Source: Aculops lycopersici (lineage: Eukaryota > Arthropoda > Arachnida > Trombidiformes > Eriophyidae). Taken from it: DNA of 64,000 bases. The stretch lies in NCBI GenBank assembly GCA_015350385.1, contig WNKI01000002.1, positions 4,396,057 through 4,460,056 on the forward strand, in the 5' to 3' direction. The position numbers were made by a program, and so were the translations under genes. A model generated the notes under the pieces. The model ran no database searches, had not been told where the DNA came from, and saw only the letters and a program-made list of their open reading frames with translations. Of this stretch, positions 26,266 to 36,767 are shown one piece after another (position 1 is the first letter of the stretch; each line of letters starts with the position of its first letter).

Positions 26266-27441
26266 ATGACTTCAAATCATGAGGGAGTCTCGTGTGATTC
26301 CTGCAAGAAGAACAACTTTAGGGGATTGAGATATAAATGTCTTATTTGTTATGACTACGACCTTTGCTCGGCTTGCTATGAATCCGGTTCGGTCTCGTCT
26401 AGACATACAGTTAACCATCCAATGCAATCTATTATAGCTAGAAATGATTATGATCTATTCTATTCAGGAGAGGCAACCTCATACGATCAACCACAATCGC
26501 TAACCTGTCCTCTTTGTGGTAGTCTTGGCTTTACGGAATCAACTCTGCTGGAGCATGTGACAAGTGAGCATGGTAACAATGAAACTGATGAATCTACAAC
26601 TGGCGTAGTGTGTCCAATTTGTGGCGTTGAAACAAACCAGTTGACCTACGACTTTGCAACCCATTTAACAATGGAGCATCGATCGCCAAGGGAGCCATTG
26701 GACCAGATTGCGTCACGAGGTCGAGGAACGAGGTGTCACACTCGAGCACCTGGCCCGAGGGGCAGAAGATCTCAGCCACATTACAGTACTGCAAGTGGGG
26801 GTGGTGGCGGTCCAACTGGATCATCGCTCTTAGTCAGAGACTCAGCTGATTCGCTAGTCGAAATTATCGCCCAACTCACGGGGCATACAGTTAGACGAGC
26901 TGGCGGAAACACGTCGTCCTCAAATCAATCGCCTGCCTCCCAGCTGCATCAGCTTCAGATGCAATTAAACTCGTCGCCAAGAAGCAATGATCGTGAGGTT
27001 AGAATTATGAGAAGAACCTTTCAATCTATGAATAATCAACTGAACTCGTCGTCGACAGCCTCGACGTCCACCTCGACAGCGACTTCAGCTGCAGCTTACC
27101 TTGGCAGCAGTGGCGCCCACTACAGTAGTAACCAGCCCTTCGTATTGATGGACCACAGCTCGCTTGGTGCAGGTACTTCATTGAGCTCGAGCACACCCCC
27201 GGTGCCTGGACACCCGCTGCCAAATGGATCTCAAAGTGCCTTGACTGATCAGACATCAGTTGCAGGAGCCACAACGGAGACTTCTAGTCCAACACAATCG
27301 CAATATCTACTCCCTCGCTGCATGAATCCTGTTCTGACGGAAGCCGAGCAACAGCAAAGGGAAATCTTGAAGGCAGACAGAAGTTTATTTGTTCAAGAAT
27401 TGCTACTGCAACTCGGACTGTTAGAGAAGAACAACAAGTGA
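26266..27441 (+). CDS. KCMF1: KCMF1-like E3 ubiquitin ligase (ZZ and C2H2 zinc fingers)
   Basis: A 391-residue protein. The ATG at 26266 gives the family's usual N-terminus (MTSNHEGVSCDSC). A ZZ zinc finger (about 4-50) includes FRGLRYKCLICYDYDLCSAC and HPMQSI. Two C2H2-type fingers follow, at about 83-107 (CPLCGSLGFTES...HVTSEH) and 123-147 (CPICGVETNQL...HLTMEH). The middle is Ser/Gly/Thr-rich with a short LHQLQMQLNS helix. The C-terminal signature EQQQREILKADRSLFVQELL is retained. KCMF1 builds ubiquitin chains together with UBR4 and RAD6 and also recognises N-degrons through ZZ. The human acidic tail past this helix is absent. Single exon. Confidence 0.92.
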   Translation: MTSNHEGVSCDSCKKNNFRGLRYKCLICYDYDLCSACYESGSVSSRHTVNHPMQSIIARNDYDLFYSGEATSYDQPQSLTCPLCGSLGFTESTLLEHVTSEHGNNETDESTTGVVCPICGVETNQLTYDFATHLTMEHRSPREPLDQIASRGRGTRCHTRAPGPRGRRSQPHYSTASGGGGGPTGSSLLVRDSADSLVEIIAQLTGHTVRRAGGNTSSSNQSPASQLHQLQMQLNSSPRSNDREVRIMRRTFQSMNNQLNSSSTASTSTSTATSAAAYLGSSGAHYSSNQPFVLMDHSSLGAGTSLSSSTPPVPGHPLPNGSQSALTDQTSVAGATTETSSPTQSQYLLPRCMNPVLTEAEQQQREILKADRSLFVQELLLQLGLLEKNNK

Positions 27442-30376
27442 TATGATTCAATTAGCTAGCTGGCTAGCTAAGAAAATGATCAATTATCGACAAGCAACTC
27501 CATATAATGGTATGATGTGAATTTTAATTTTCGACAATACTAATGATCAATGTGCCAATACTCTTTGCCCTAAGCCTACCATCTCTATTATATCAAATTC
27601 TCTTCTAAATTTATCTAAAATTTATAAGCATTTGCAAATAATTTTGACATTGTGCGAAACCGCGCGTGCAAACCTCCTGTTTATCTAGTTGAATTTCGAA
27701 TGAAAATCTCACGCAAGTTCTTGTTAGTGAGAAAGACTTATGATAGTTATAATCAGACTAGCCACCTTGACGTCGTCTAATGAGCGATGCGCAACTTACC
27801 TGTGTGATTGTATACCTCTTTCCAGGTCTCTGGCTGAAAGTCGAGTGAGTAGCTTGGCATACAAGCCTGCGTTTTACCGGTTCATTCAACCCTTTACTGC
27901 ATCACGCGAGCGGTTCTTTCTCTTTAGTTGTTCTTGAAGCAACTACAGTCTGAAGTGAAACAGTTAATAGTAAGTAAGTGAGCAGTCGGATACTATTAAA
28001 ACTGGAGCTCTCCTTATCATCGATGCGAAAGAGAGAAGTTACTTCACAAACTTGCCGTTTTTTAAATGAAACTTGCAATGCATAATGGTCGCTCGATGCT
28101 CGCACAATTTGCAGCAATCAAAAGCGTTTGCCTCAAAACTTGCCAATCAATTAGTGATTGTGTTTATCGAGTTGATTGGTGACAAAATCAATTATCACAA
28201 TGCGCGTAGCAAACGCCTGGGTGATCAGCGTAGAGTTAACTATTTTGGCAACCAAACGAACGAGCACATCACGTAAAAAATCCATGTAGCGGAGTTACAG
28301 GTGGTTGGCTGGCTTGTTAGTGGATGAAGGGTGACAAACGTTTGTACTCCCCTTCAACTCATCGACTCCTGTGCTCACGGTTGAATAATCAGTTGGAAAT
28401 TTCACTTCCAATCTCCTCTATTGTTGTTATGTCTCGCCAAAATTATTGTGCCTCAGAGACGGTAGGTTAAAATCTCGAGAAGAGAGGATTGGAGGCAAGA
28501 CGAGACGAGACGCAACGAGACTCGACGATATTGAAAAGGCCGCAAAATTAACAATTCCGTGTCCTTGCAAGTGAGTGAGGTAAATAATCTTGTGAAAAGA
28601 AGGGTTGCATCTAAAAGTCGGTCACCAAGGGGTTAGCTGTGTGCAACCAACAACAACCAAGTCCACTAAACTACCGGTCAGGTGTGTGTATGTCAATGAG
28701 TCAGAGAGTTTTAGTTAACTTCGCGTCAGCATGATGGAGGCAAATCAAAACAAGTGTTTAGATTAAAACGTGAAAAGTTCGTCTGCTAAAATCTTCGTAT
28801 TCAAGTAGTCGAGTTCTAGTTATACACATTCCATCGGCTTGCCCATCCAATGAGCAAGCTGATGGATGATCCAGTCGCTCAGCTAAAAGCAAGTAAGCGT
28901 GAGCTACAACCCATTAGCTGGGAAGTAATCAAGGTTTGTTGTTTGTGAGGCAAACAGGTGAGATAACTTGATGACGCGCTCGGATCCTAAATGCAATCGC
29001 ATCTAACATCCAGGAAATTTCCAAGGAAGCGAATCGAAGCTAACGAACTAACGGATTTGCGAAAAGGTCAAGTTCAAACTCATCTGGCCACCTTTTACTC
29101 ACTTGGTTCACCCGGAGACTTGCTTCAAGAAGAAAACTGGAGTCGCATTGTAGAATTCCAAATAGAGTGCACAAGGGATTGCCGAGAGGCGAAGAGGAAG
29201 AGTGTCAGCGGCGGCAGTAGCAGTAGCAGTAGCAAGAGAAGTGGCGGCGACGTCGGTAATAGAAGCAAGAATAGAGGGATGGCGACAAGTCGCTGCTAAG
29301 AGAACCAACACTCACCTATGATCAACTCAATTATCAAGACATGAGCTGTTTTGTTTGGAAAACTATTGAAACAAAATTTTCAAGAAACACTAAGCAACAG
29401 GTAATTTGATTAAAATCATACAAGAGTCGAGAGACGACGACGAAGAAACCAAGCTTTCCGTTACTCGCAGTTTTTTAGACGGGTTGACGATTACGTGTTG
29501 ATTTTTCATACTCTTGCTCGCCTGTCGTGGTAACCGACTTAAGGGCGACGACGAGCAGTGGGGAGTAATAAGCGCCAACAAGATACTTGAAACAAAAGAA
29601 ACAAATATGCAAATTTATCCACTCTGACACGTCAACACCACACACCAAGACCATCGACTCTAGCTGAGCGAAGCCATCAAGATAGAACAAGAAACGGCAA
29701 CAACCAGAGCGACGGAAACCTGCAACTACACCGGCACTCGAGGGGAGCGCTTACGGCCACCTGTAGGAGCAGCAGCAGCAGCAGCGGCAACAGTGCGTCG
29801 ACAACGGCGGCATTTTCATTAGGTTGTTGCTGTTGCGCGGGAAAAGTGTAGCGTTTAACGGAGAAGATTGTGGGATCAACCGAAGGGATTAGTAGATTTG
29901 TAGCAGCAAGGCGACAACAATCAACACGTTGCTGATGGTTTGTTTAGTCCCGGTACAACCAACAGCAACTGTTTAGCCCCGAAATTCTAGTTTCTCCTAG
30001 TGTTTCGACGCTAATTTTAAACCGTCTCGCCACAAACACTTTTTGCTCACTAACAGCGCGCGTGGCGATAGTCCCGTGGATAAAAGCGTTTAGTCGTCGA
30101 GACTCGTCTTACGTAGCTGGAGCTGCAGAAGCTGCAGTAACTCTCATCAGATTACCTGCGCACGAGCTTTAACCGAGATCTTGAGCGTTAGGTGAGAAGC
30201 TCCTCCAACTGATCACTATATTCTGGCAGATAATAAGCATCACCTCCACCACCATCAAGAGGAAACAGGAAGCGTTGAACTAACAAGTGGTAACTTATCT
30301 AATTTATATCAAATTAGGTTGTGTGTTTCAAATTTTTTAATTTTGGAACACATCAACCAATTATCAAGAAATAAAT
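27442..30376. other. Long 5' region of the metalloproteinase gene
   Basis: 2.9 kb without a convincing protein. Open frames at 28991-29299 and similar are Ser/Gly or Arg-rich and reflect triplet repeats such as AGC near 29768-29790. Donor-like sites in plus orientation occur at about 28958 (ACAG|GTGAGA), 29400 (ACAG|GTAATT) and 30190 (TTAG|GTGAGA). These may mark non-coding first exons of the metalloproteinase, but donor-like sites on the other strand also occur (27796, 30150), so this is weak. Confidence 0.35.
27452..27471. repeat. Short inverted repeat in the KCMF1 3' region
   Basis: Two 9-nt arms (TTAGCTAGC and GCTAGCTAA) flank TG, 10 nt past the KCMF1 stop. The 2-nt spacer is too short for a stable hairpin loop, so as DNA it is a near-palindrome. 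Function unknown. Confidence 0.6.
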
Positions 30377-33256
30377 ATGTCTTATCTCGAGAGTGTTTCC
30401 ATGAACTCGAGAACAAATATGGATTCAACAGCAATAACAACAAGTTCAATCAGACGCAACCGCCACCGACGTCAGCAATCAATGTCAAAGCTGATGCCAA
30501 TTTACGAATTAAGTGAGAGACAGACCGAGATGGATCCAGAAAAGGACCGGAACTGGATGTTGAATTCGCCGAATCACTCACTATTTGGCCGAGAATCGGA
30601 ATCAGAAATAGAACCGGAAATGACAAGAACTCATTCGTCGGCATCCTCATCGCCATCGTCGCCACCTCCCTCGAGATGGGAAGCTACGAGTAGCACATTG
30701 AGCTCATCTTCATCATCATCATCATCGTCGTCGTCGCCGCCGCCGCCGCCGCCATTGGAGTCGAGAAAACAATCTAGACACAAAAGGTTGAGAGCCACGA
30801 AGAATTATTTATTGCACAAAACGAGGTGTTTTTACAGATTAGCCACAACATTAGCTGCCATACAAATTATTCTTTTAGTCTCATTACAACTAACAGCAAT
30901 ATCAACTCAAGCCTTGATTATAAATGTGGCCACAAAGCCAAATGTGGACTTGAGGACAGGACACAGTAGAAATGGAACACTATTAGAGCAGCGACAGGGT
31001 AATATGAACCGCAAAGTACAAAAACGCGCAGCCAACAGGGATACCGACAACCACGATCTTGAGCATCAATCATCATCGAGATCCACACTAAAGTCTGCTA
31101 AGCTGTTAGAGGTTGATGCAATTGGATACTTGCAGCGCTATGGCTACATGAATAGCACAGCCGGAAGTGCCAATCTTATTAGCGAGGACTCATTTCATGA
31201 CGCCATCATGAGCTTTCAGCGATTTGCCGGAATACCGGAAACGGGAACAGTGGACGACCAAACGGTTAAGTATATGCAAATGCCCAGATGTGGTAACAAG
31301 GATCACTCAGGTAAGGGAGAAAATGGCAAGCGCAAGCGACGCCGTAGGAAGCGTTACGCTCTTCAGGGAAGCAAGTGGCGTCGTCAGGAGTTGACCTATC
31401 GGATTTCTCAGTATCCAACTAGATTCTTGAACAAGAAGCACGAAGTTGACGGGCAAATCGAGAAGGCATTCAGGATTTGGTCCCAAGTGGCACCAATTGA
31501 TTTTGTTGTAAAAAAGGAGGGACGCGTTCATATTGATATTAGATTTGCTGGCGGTGAACACGGTGACGGTGATCCATTCGATGGCCCAGGTAACACACTA
31601 GCACACGCTTATTTTCCTCAGTACGGAGGCGATGCTCACTTTGACGATCAAGAATATTGGACTGTGGATTCGTATGCTGGAACTAACATATTTCAAGTCG
31701 CTGCTCATGAGCTAGGACATTCCCTTGGTTTGGGACATAGTAGTGTTCGCGAAGCTCTCATGGCCCCATTCTATCAAAAGTACAAACCTAACTTCAAATT
31801 ACACGAAGACGATGTGTTGGGTATTCAAGCTCTCTACGGTGATAAGTCAGATGGTGACTCGCCATCATCCTCGCCCAGTACATCAACCACCTCAACAACC
31901 ACCACCACCACCGAAAGCTCGGTGCCAGGCGGCCGACGGGATCATGGAGACGACGATGAGGACAGTGGTAGTGGAGGAGGTGGATTCTTCGGATTTGGCG
32001 GCGGAAGTGGCGGATCGAAACCTGTTGATTTGTGTCAGGACTCCACGATTGATGCTATCACAAGAACTGAGGATGGAAATACCTATGTCTTTAGAGGCCA
32101 ATACTATTGGCTTGTAACCAACGAGGGACTAGCCAGCGGGTATCCGGCAAAAATTTCGCGCGATTGGGATGGTTTACCGGGAAATTTAGATGCAGCATTA
32201 ACCTGGACCAATGGAAAGACTTTCTTCTTCAAGGGCGACAAGTATTGGCGATTCACGAATAAGCGACGTGAGCCGGGATATCCGAAGCAAATCAGCGTAG
32301 GCTTTGCGGGAATACCCAACAATGTCGACGCAGCCTTTGTTTGGAGCGGCAATGGAAAGACTTACTTCTTTAAGAGGGATAAGTATTGGCGTTTCGATAG
32401 CAAACAGGAGCCACCTGTTAGTAGTCAGTATCCAAAGTCAATCAAGAATTGGGTTGGCCTTCCGAGTTCAGGTATAGATGCCGCCTTTCAATGGGACAAC
32501 AAAATGACGTACTTCTTCAAGGACGATCTCTACTATAGATTCCACGATCGTCTCTTTGAGGTCGACACCTCGGCCAGGCCAACTTTTCCTCGGTCCAGCT
32601 CGGAGTGGTGGTTTGGTTGTGTGAATTCGAACCTGCCAATTAGGAAAAAATCTTCGAATATTCCAGAAGACTCGCTAAACGATGGCAATGATCCTTTGAA
32701 CACAGCCGCAAGTTCGGCGGCACCATCTAGCGACTCCTCGTTATCATCCTCCATGATGTTATTCCATAGGAAGCCAAATTTACTCTATGAGACCCAAACC
32801 CATCAAGTGGCCAGCACTTCAACAACTAGCTCGCCGCGTCCTAGCACCGGCCACTCAATATCTCGCTCAATATTGTCGAGCTTGAGCTCGTTGTTTCCCT
32901 CATCGAGTGGTAGTAGTAGTAGCGGTGGGAGTAGTGGTAGCTCATCATCAACAAGTGGTCTGGGTGGGGCTGACGGCTCGTCATCGGCGTCTTCGTCTTC
33001 GTCTTTGTCGACCTCTCCTCAGTCTTCATCGGCCATGAATCAGGCGGCGGACGATTGGTCATACCATCGTGGACTCGACGAGGAGATACACAAGTTGTTG
33101 AAGCGCAGCAAGGCATTGCTAGTGCCATCGATGGCAAATAATAATATCAACAACAATGGCCAGCAACAACAGAAACAACAACAATCATCCCTATTTAGCG
33201 ATTGGCGCAGGTCGACGAGTGTCACACCCGATAACTCGAGATGGTCATTCCCCTAG
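30377..33256 (+). CDS. Matrix metalloproteinase with N-terminal extension and hemopexin domain
   Basis: A 959-residue zinc endopeptidase of the M10A family, which cleaves extracellular matrix. Residues 1-150 are polar with long Ser and Pro runs. A hydrophobic stretch follows at about 155-178 (LATTLAAIQIILLVSLQLTA). Then come the peptidoglycan-binding-like prodomain, the cysteine switch MPRCGNKD (C305), a furin site (KRKRRRRKR, cut after R326), the catalytic zinc site HELGHSLGLGH (H444, H448, H454; E445) and the Met-turn (M462). A Thr/Ser/Gly hinge leads to four hemopexin blades (about 552-755). The last 200 residues are Ser-rich. If the first ATG is used, the protein would be a type II membrane protease with a 150-residue cytoplasmic part, unlike standard arthropod Mmp1/Mmp2. 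Internal ATGs at codons 9, 15 and beyond would not remove it. Single exon. Confidence 0.93.
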   Translation: MSYLESVSMNSRTNMDSTAITTSSIRRNRHRRQQSMSKLMPIYELSERQTEMDPEKDRNWMLNSPNHSLFGRESESEIEPEMTRTHSSASSSPSSPPPSRWEATSSTLSSSSSSSSSSSSPPPPPPLESRKQSRHKRLRATKNYLLHKTRCFYRLATTLAAIQIILLVSLQLTAISTQALIINVATKPNVDLRTGHSRNGTLLEQRQGNMNRKVQKRAANRDTDNHDLEHQSSSRSTLKSAKLLEVDAIGYLQRYGYMNSTAGSANLISEDSFHDAIMSFQRFAGIPETGTVDDQTVKYMQMPRCGNKDHSGKGENGKRKRRRRKRYALQGSKWRRQELTYRISQYPTRFLNKKHEVDGQIEKAFRIWSQVAPIDFVVKKEGRVHIDIRFAGGEHGDGDPFDGPGNTLAHAYFPQYGGDAHFDDQEYWTVDSYAGTNIFQVAAHELGHSLGLGHSSVREALMAPFYQKYKPNFKLHEDDVLGIQALYGDKSDGDSPSSSPSTSTTSTTTTTTESSVPGGRRDHGDDDEDSGSGGGGFFGFGGGSGGSKPVDLCQDSTIDAITRTEDGNTYVFRGQYYWLVTNEGLASGYPAKISRDWDGLPGNLDAALTWTNGKTFFFKGDKYWRFTNKRREPGYPKQISVGFAGIPNNVDAAFVWSGNGKTYFFKRDKYWRFDSKQEPPVSSQYPKSIKNWVGLPSSGIDAAFQWDNKMTYFFKDDLYYRFHDRLFEVDTSARPTFPRSSSEWWFGCVNSNLPIRKKSSNIPEDSLNDGNDPLNTAASSAAPSSDSSLSSSMMLFHRKPNLLYETQTHQVASTSTTSSPRPSTGHSISRSILSSLSSLFPSSSGSSSSGGSSGSSSSTSGLGGADGSSSASSSSSLSTSPQSSSAMNQAADDWSYHRGLDEEIHKLLKRSKALLVPSMANNNINNNGQQQQKQQQSSLFSDWRRSTSVTPDNSRWSFP

Positions 33257-33829
33257 TCGGTTATTGTTGTTGATGTTTATTATTGAATAATTATTCGATG
33301 AATCAACAATCACCGAGGTGGCGAATGAGTAACAAACAATTCTGCACAAATTCTATCATCTTAATGATAGCCATCAACGATACGCGCATGCCTGCGGCGC
33401 TCGTACCTGTTGATTAGGACACGAGCTAACCGACGGCAAGCTAGAAGTGTGAGATAGCATGAGCGAAGGCTATGCGTCTATGCGGCGCCACCTACAAGTG
33501 GTCTCAAGATTCTCATGGCTGATTCAATAAGCGATTAGATAATCAAAGAGAGCGAGAGGGAGATAGATAGATAGAGAGAATAGAAATAGAATGTACAGAG
33601 TGACAGTAAATTAAATATTGGAGATCACGTAGTAGTAATTTAATCAACCAATCGACTCTCTTCGATGAAAAAACTTTGTCGCTTTCGCTTGTCGATTGCT
33701 CTTGTTGTTCCCGGAAATAGTGGCTTTCAATTGAAATAGTTGTGATAGTAATATTAGTAACAATAATTGTAATCATAATCCCTTGTTTTAACCCCTCGCA
33801 CCCTCGGCCGCCTCTCCTGGCGGCCACCA
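33257..33829. other. Intergenic region between MMP (+) and peptide precursor (-)
   Basis: 573 bp holding two 3' ends. A GATA tetranucleotide run lies at about 33560-33575. An antisense frame (33543-33848) lacks any recognisable domain. Nothing else was seen. Confidence 0.4.
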
Positions 33830-34414
33830 TCATCTTCGTCTGCCCCAACGCAATGGGCCCCCGATAGCTCGCGTCGACGACCTGTTTGGACCCTTGATGA
33901 TTGCCTCGGCTGTTGGGTCAACGTTGACAATCGTGGCCGGCTCCGCGGCTACCTGTGGATTTCCTTTTTGTTGCTGTTGCATTTGGTGGTTTTTGTTGTT
34001 TTGGTGATGGTGCTGGTGGTTTGGTGCCAATTTTGGAACAAAAAAGTTTCCCGGATTGTGGCCCTGGTTTATGAAGCTCGCTAGTCCTCGTCGTACCTTT
34101 TCCGCCGTGAGAGTTGGTAGGATTCGAACTGGCGATTGTGGCGTCTTGCTTGGAACCGGTGATGCTGCAACAACAAGTTGCTTGTTGTTGTCGATGTCAT
34201 TTAACGCAGATGGTGCCGGATTTGAATTTTTCGACACCATTTCTTCTTCTTTGGTAACTAAATTTGCTTGCTTAGGCGGCTCGCCACTTGTTGCTGCTGA
34301 TGCCGCTGCCTCCGCTACTTCCGCTTGTGTTGATGGTGCTTCTGGTGCGAGGGGTACCGCGAGAAGCGGCTGTAGACCCGCTAGTAGGATTACAACTATT
34401 AAAATGGAAGCCAT
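33830..34414 (-). CDS. Candidate neuropeptide precursor with C-terminal RW-amide peptide
   Basis: A 194-residue protein. A clean signal peptide (MASILIVVILLAGLQPLLAV) is followed by a low-complexity spacer (Ala/Pro/Glu, then His/Gln/Asn-rich) with no cysteines. The protein ends in RAIGGPLRWGRRR and a stop. Gly followed by RRR is the standard signal for proprotein-convertase cleavage and C-terminal amidation, so a peptide ending PLRW-amide should be released. An upstream RR in EKVRRGLASF is another possible cut. Arthropod short neuropeptide F genes include RLRW-amide members, so an sNPF-like peptide is one reading. The spacing of arginines differs, and a novel family is equally possible. The ATG at 34414 is in good context. 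Long non-coding flanks fit a regulated neural gene. Confidence 0.6.
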   Translation of the reverse strand: MASILIVVILLAGLQPLLAVPLAPEAPSTQAEVAEAAASAATSGEPPKQANLVTKEEEMVSKNSNPAPSALNDIDNNKQLVVAASPVPSKTPQSPVRILPTLTAEKVRRGLASFINQGHNPGNFFVPKLAPNHQHHHQNNKNHQMQQQQKGNPQVAAEPATIVNVDPTAEAIIKGPNRSSTRAIGGPLRWGRRR

Positions 34415-35090
34415 TTTTCTAGGTCATCGACGAACCAAAACCAAATAACGAGTGAGCCAACTCGTCAACCCTTTCTGACTACATGAGCTAAAGTTGATTG
34501 AGTAAGTTGGGCGAGCTATTAAAAGAGCGAGTGGAGGCAAGCAATTGATCGACGACTTGGTTCAGGTTGCACTTGCGCTCACTGTGGAAGTTTGGAGGCG
34601 GTGGTGGTCTTGGCAAAAATTTTTTGGGCTCAAGTTGATGATGATGATTGGCGATGGTGGTAGTGTTAGCAGTAGTCATGGTTGATGTTGTTGATATTTT
34701 TGTTGCTGTTGCATTACAATTGGCATGCGCGCCTCCTCGTCGCAATGTTTGGTTACATAGTTAATTGGCGGCTTTCAAACACGACAGCACCGGTGGTTGC
34801 GCTGGTGGTTGTTGGGGTTGCGCCTTGGTGGTACCAGAATGGAGGAAAGCAAAAATCCAACAGCGGCGCAACAGCAGCAGCAGGACCACTGGTTGCTGCC
34901 GTTCGTGTCGTTTTTCCATTGAGCCTCGCGCTCACAATGGCAGCCGCAAAGACAGGCGGCTGTGCCTGTTGCAAATCCATTGTTCGTGGTAGTGGTGGTA
35001 GGTCTGTTGCTGTTGCTTGGTTCCAACGCGTCAGACTCGCCCCTCACACAGGAATCCCATAGAAATCTTGCGGCAGTGGCGCCGACAATA

Positions 35091-35160
35091 CTGCTGCTGC
35101 TGCTGCCACTGCTGCCGCTGCTGCCACTGCTGCCACTGCGGCACCGCCACCGCCTCTGCC
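35091..35160. repeat. Imperfect CTG/CCG triplet repeat
   Basis: CTG units interspersed with CCA and CCG, seen directly. Several spurious frames (poly-Ala, poly-Ser, poly-Leu) derive from it. Confidence 0.8.
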
Positions 35161-35183
35161 TTCTAGGGCGACGCAGAAAATGA

Positions 35184-35200
35184 TGCGCGCGCCGCGCGCA
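35184..35200. repeat. Alternating CG palindrome
   Basis: A 17-nt perfect inverted repeat (TGCGCGCG, C, CGCGCGCA). The alternating purine-pyrimidine run is of the Z-DNA-prone type and is CpG dense compared with its surroundings. Confidence 0.6.
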
Positions 35201-36767
35201 CCAATACAACGTACGATTCTGCAAAATTTTTCATCACACAACTGTATTCTTCGCTTTCTAGGCAAATCTGGTTCTCTCATGTTTACTTTGTTTTGCCTTG
35301 CTCCTTCCATATACTCGTGTATCCATCCACATATATCAATATTCAAGACGATGATATGAGATGATATTATCGCAACTCCAATCAATACAATCAAAACAAT
35401 ACCGATGAGGCTTTCAGTTCAGCCGTTCGCCCCAAACAAGCTCCACAACTCCTTTCATTATTATTTTTAGTGTTGCATATTATACTCACCGCCACTGAAC
35501 TCCTCTCCGTCTTATGCAAACACCAATGAAGTAATAATGGAGGGATAGACCTTTCGACAGCCACTAAGTTAAATCGTCTACTAAACCGGCGACCACAAAC
35601 GAGAGGCTGCATTTATTTATCATTACACCACCATCACCGCCCGTGCTACTATCATTATCATCATATCCTCAATTGGGCAACAATATCTCATCTAACCAAC
35701 GTGCCCATCGAATGATGACCATGAATCAATGACAGCATAACCAGACAATCAGCAACTCTTGCAACTTAGAGCCTTTCGAATACTTTCCATAGTCATCCAT
35801 TGGTGTTAGTTAGTGACTGAAGTTAAGTGAACTTACATTACATATCCAACGTCCATCTCCTTCCTTCCCTTTTTCACGCTGCTCACCCTGTCGCTATCAA
35901 CAACACTAGTGGTATTTGTTGTAGCAATTGGATTCGGCTAAGCGCTTCACTACTGCGACTACAATAACAACAACCACTTCTCATTGTATTATATCATATA
36001 AGAATACAATACTTCTACCAAACGACATAACACTACACTCAACCAACCAATCACCAGTCAACTACCACATCAAGTACCATACCTCTTGTCTCTATTACCA
36101 CCACGACAATACTAGATCTCTAAATCAGATATACATCAAGTGACTTCCACTCTTCATCTCATCATCAAGTTTCTTATTCACGCAACAAGTGAGAAAGAGC
36201 GAGATACGATACTTTTCTTTGTTCCTCAACAACCAGCCACAACGAAACAATTCGCAACTATCCTATGCCCTGTGACCAATTTGAGGGCAGAATAGTTGTT
36301 ATTGTTACTCGAGGTGCCCAAAACAAACAAATAGGCACACAGGCCGACACTTGAAACTTCCACAATCCGACCAGAAACCTCACTACTCATTTCAACAAAA
36401 ATAATATTATATTACAATATTCTCTGTAACAACGAGCGAACAACATCTCTACTCTAATCTCATATTCTCTCTTTTATTAGAATCATTTTGGAATGTAGAT
36501 GTTTCTTTGCCAATCTAGAAAAGAGTTGCCCATCACCACACCATAACTACACTATAACCTTCATCCTTGACAGCACTACTAGTATTAGTCACAATATCAA
36601 ATACAAATTGATAGTCATACTTGCTCAAGTAGCCGATCACCCCTCTTGAATCTCAACTTGCATGCCCGAGATAAAGCTGCAGTATCACCAGCAAAATAGT
36701 TGTATCATTAAATTGCCATCACTCGTGACACAAACAACAAGTGCATAGTAGCAGATAGAGACATAAT

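Larger units (their letters stand above)
34415..36767. other. Intergenic region upstream of CBL
   Basis: 2.35 kb without a convincing gene. It contains a CTGC-rich triplet tract (35091-35160), an alternating GC palindrome (35184-35200) and, from about 35850, a CA-rich leader with many ACAACA and CACCA units that probably includes the CBL 5' UTR. Open frames on both strands are arginine- or leucine-rich translations of the repeats. Confidence 0.4.

Noticed and set aside
28991..29299. Open frame in the 5' region of the metalloproteinase
   Set aside because: Its Ser/Lys/Arg-rich end comes from AGC/AGT repeats, the start is not conserved-looking, and no domain is visible.
33543..33848. Minus-strand frame overlapping the end of the peptide precursor
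   Set aside because: It overlaps the RW-amide end in a different frame, and its sequence is Ile/Thr/Ser-rich translation of AT-rich DNA and GATA repeats.
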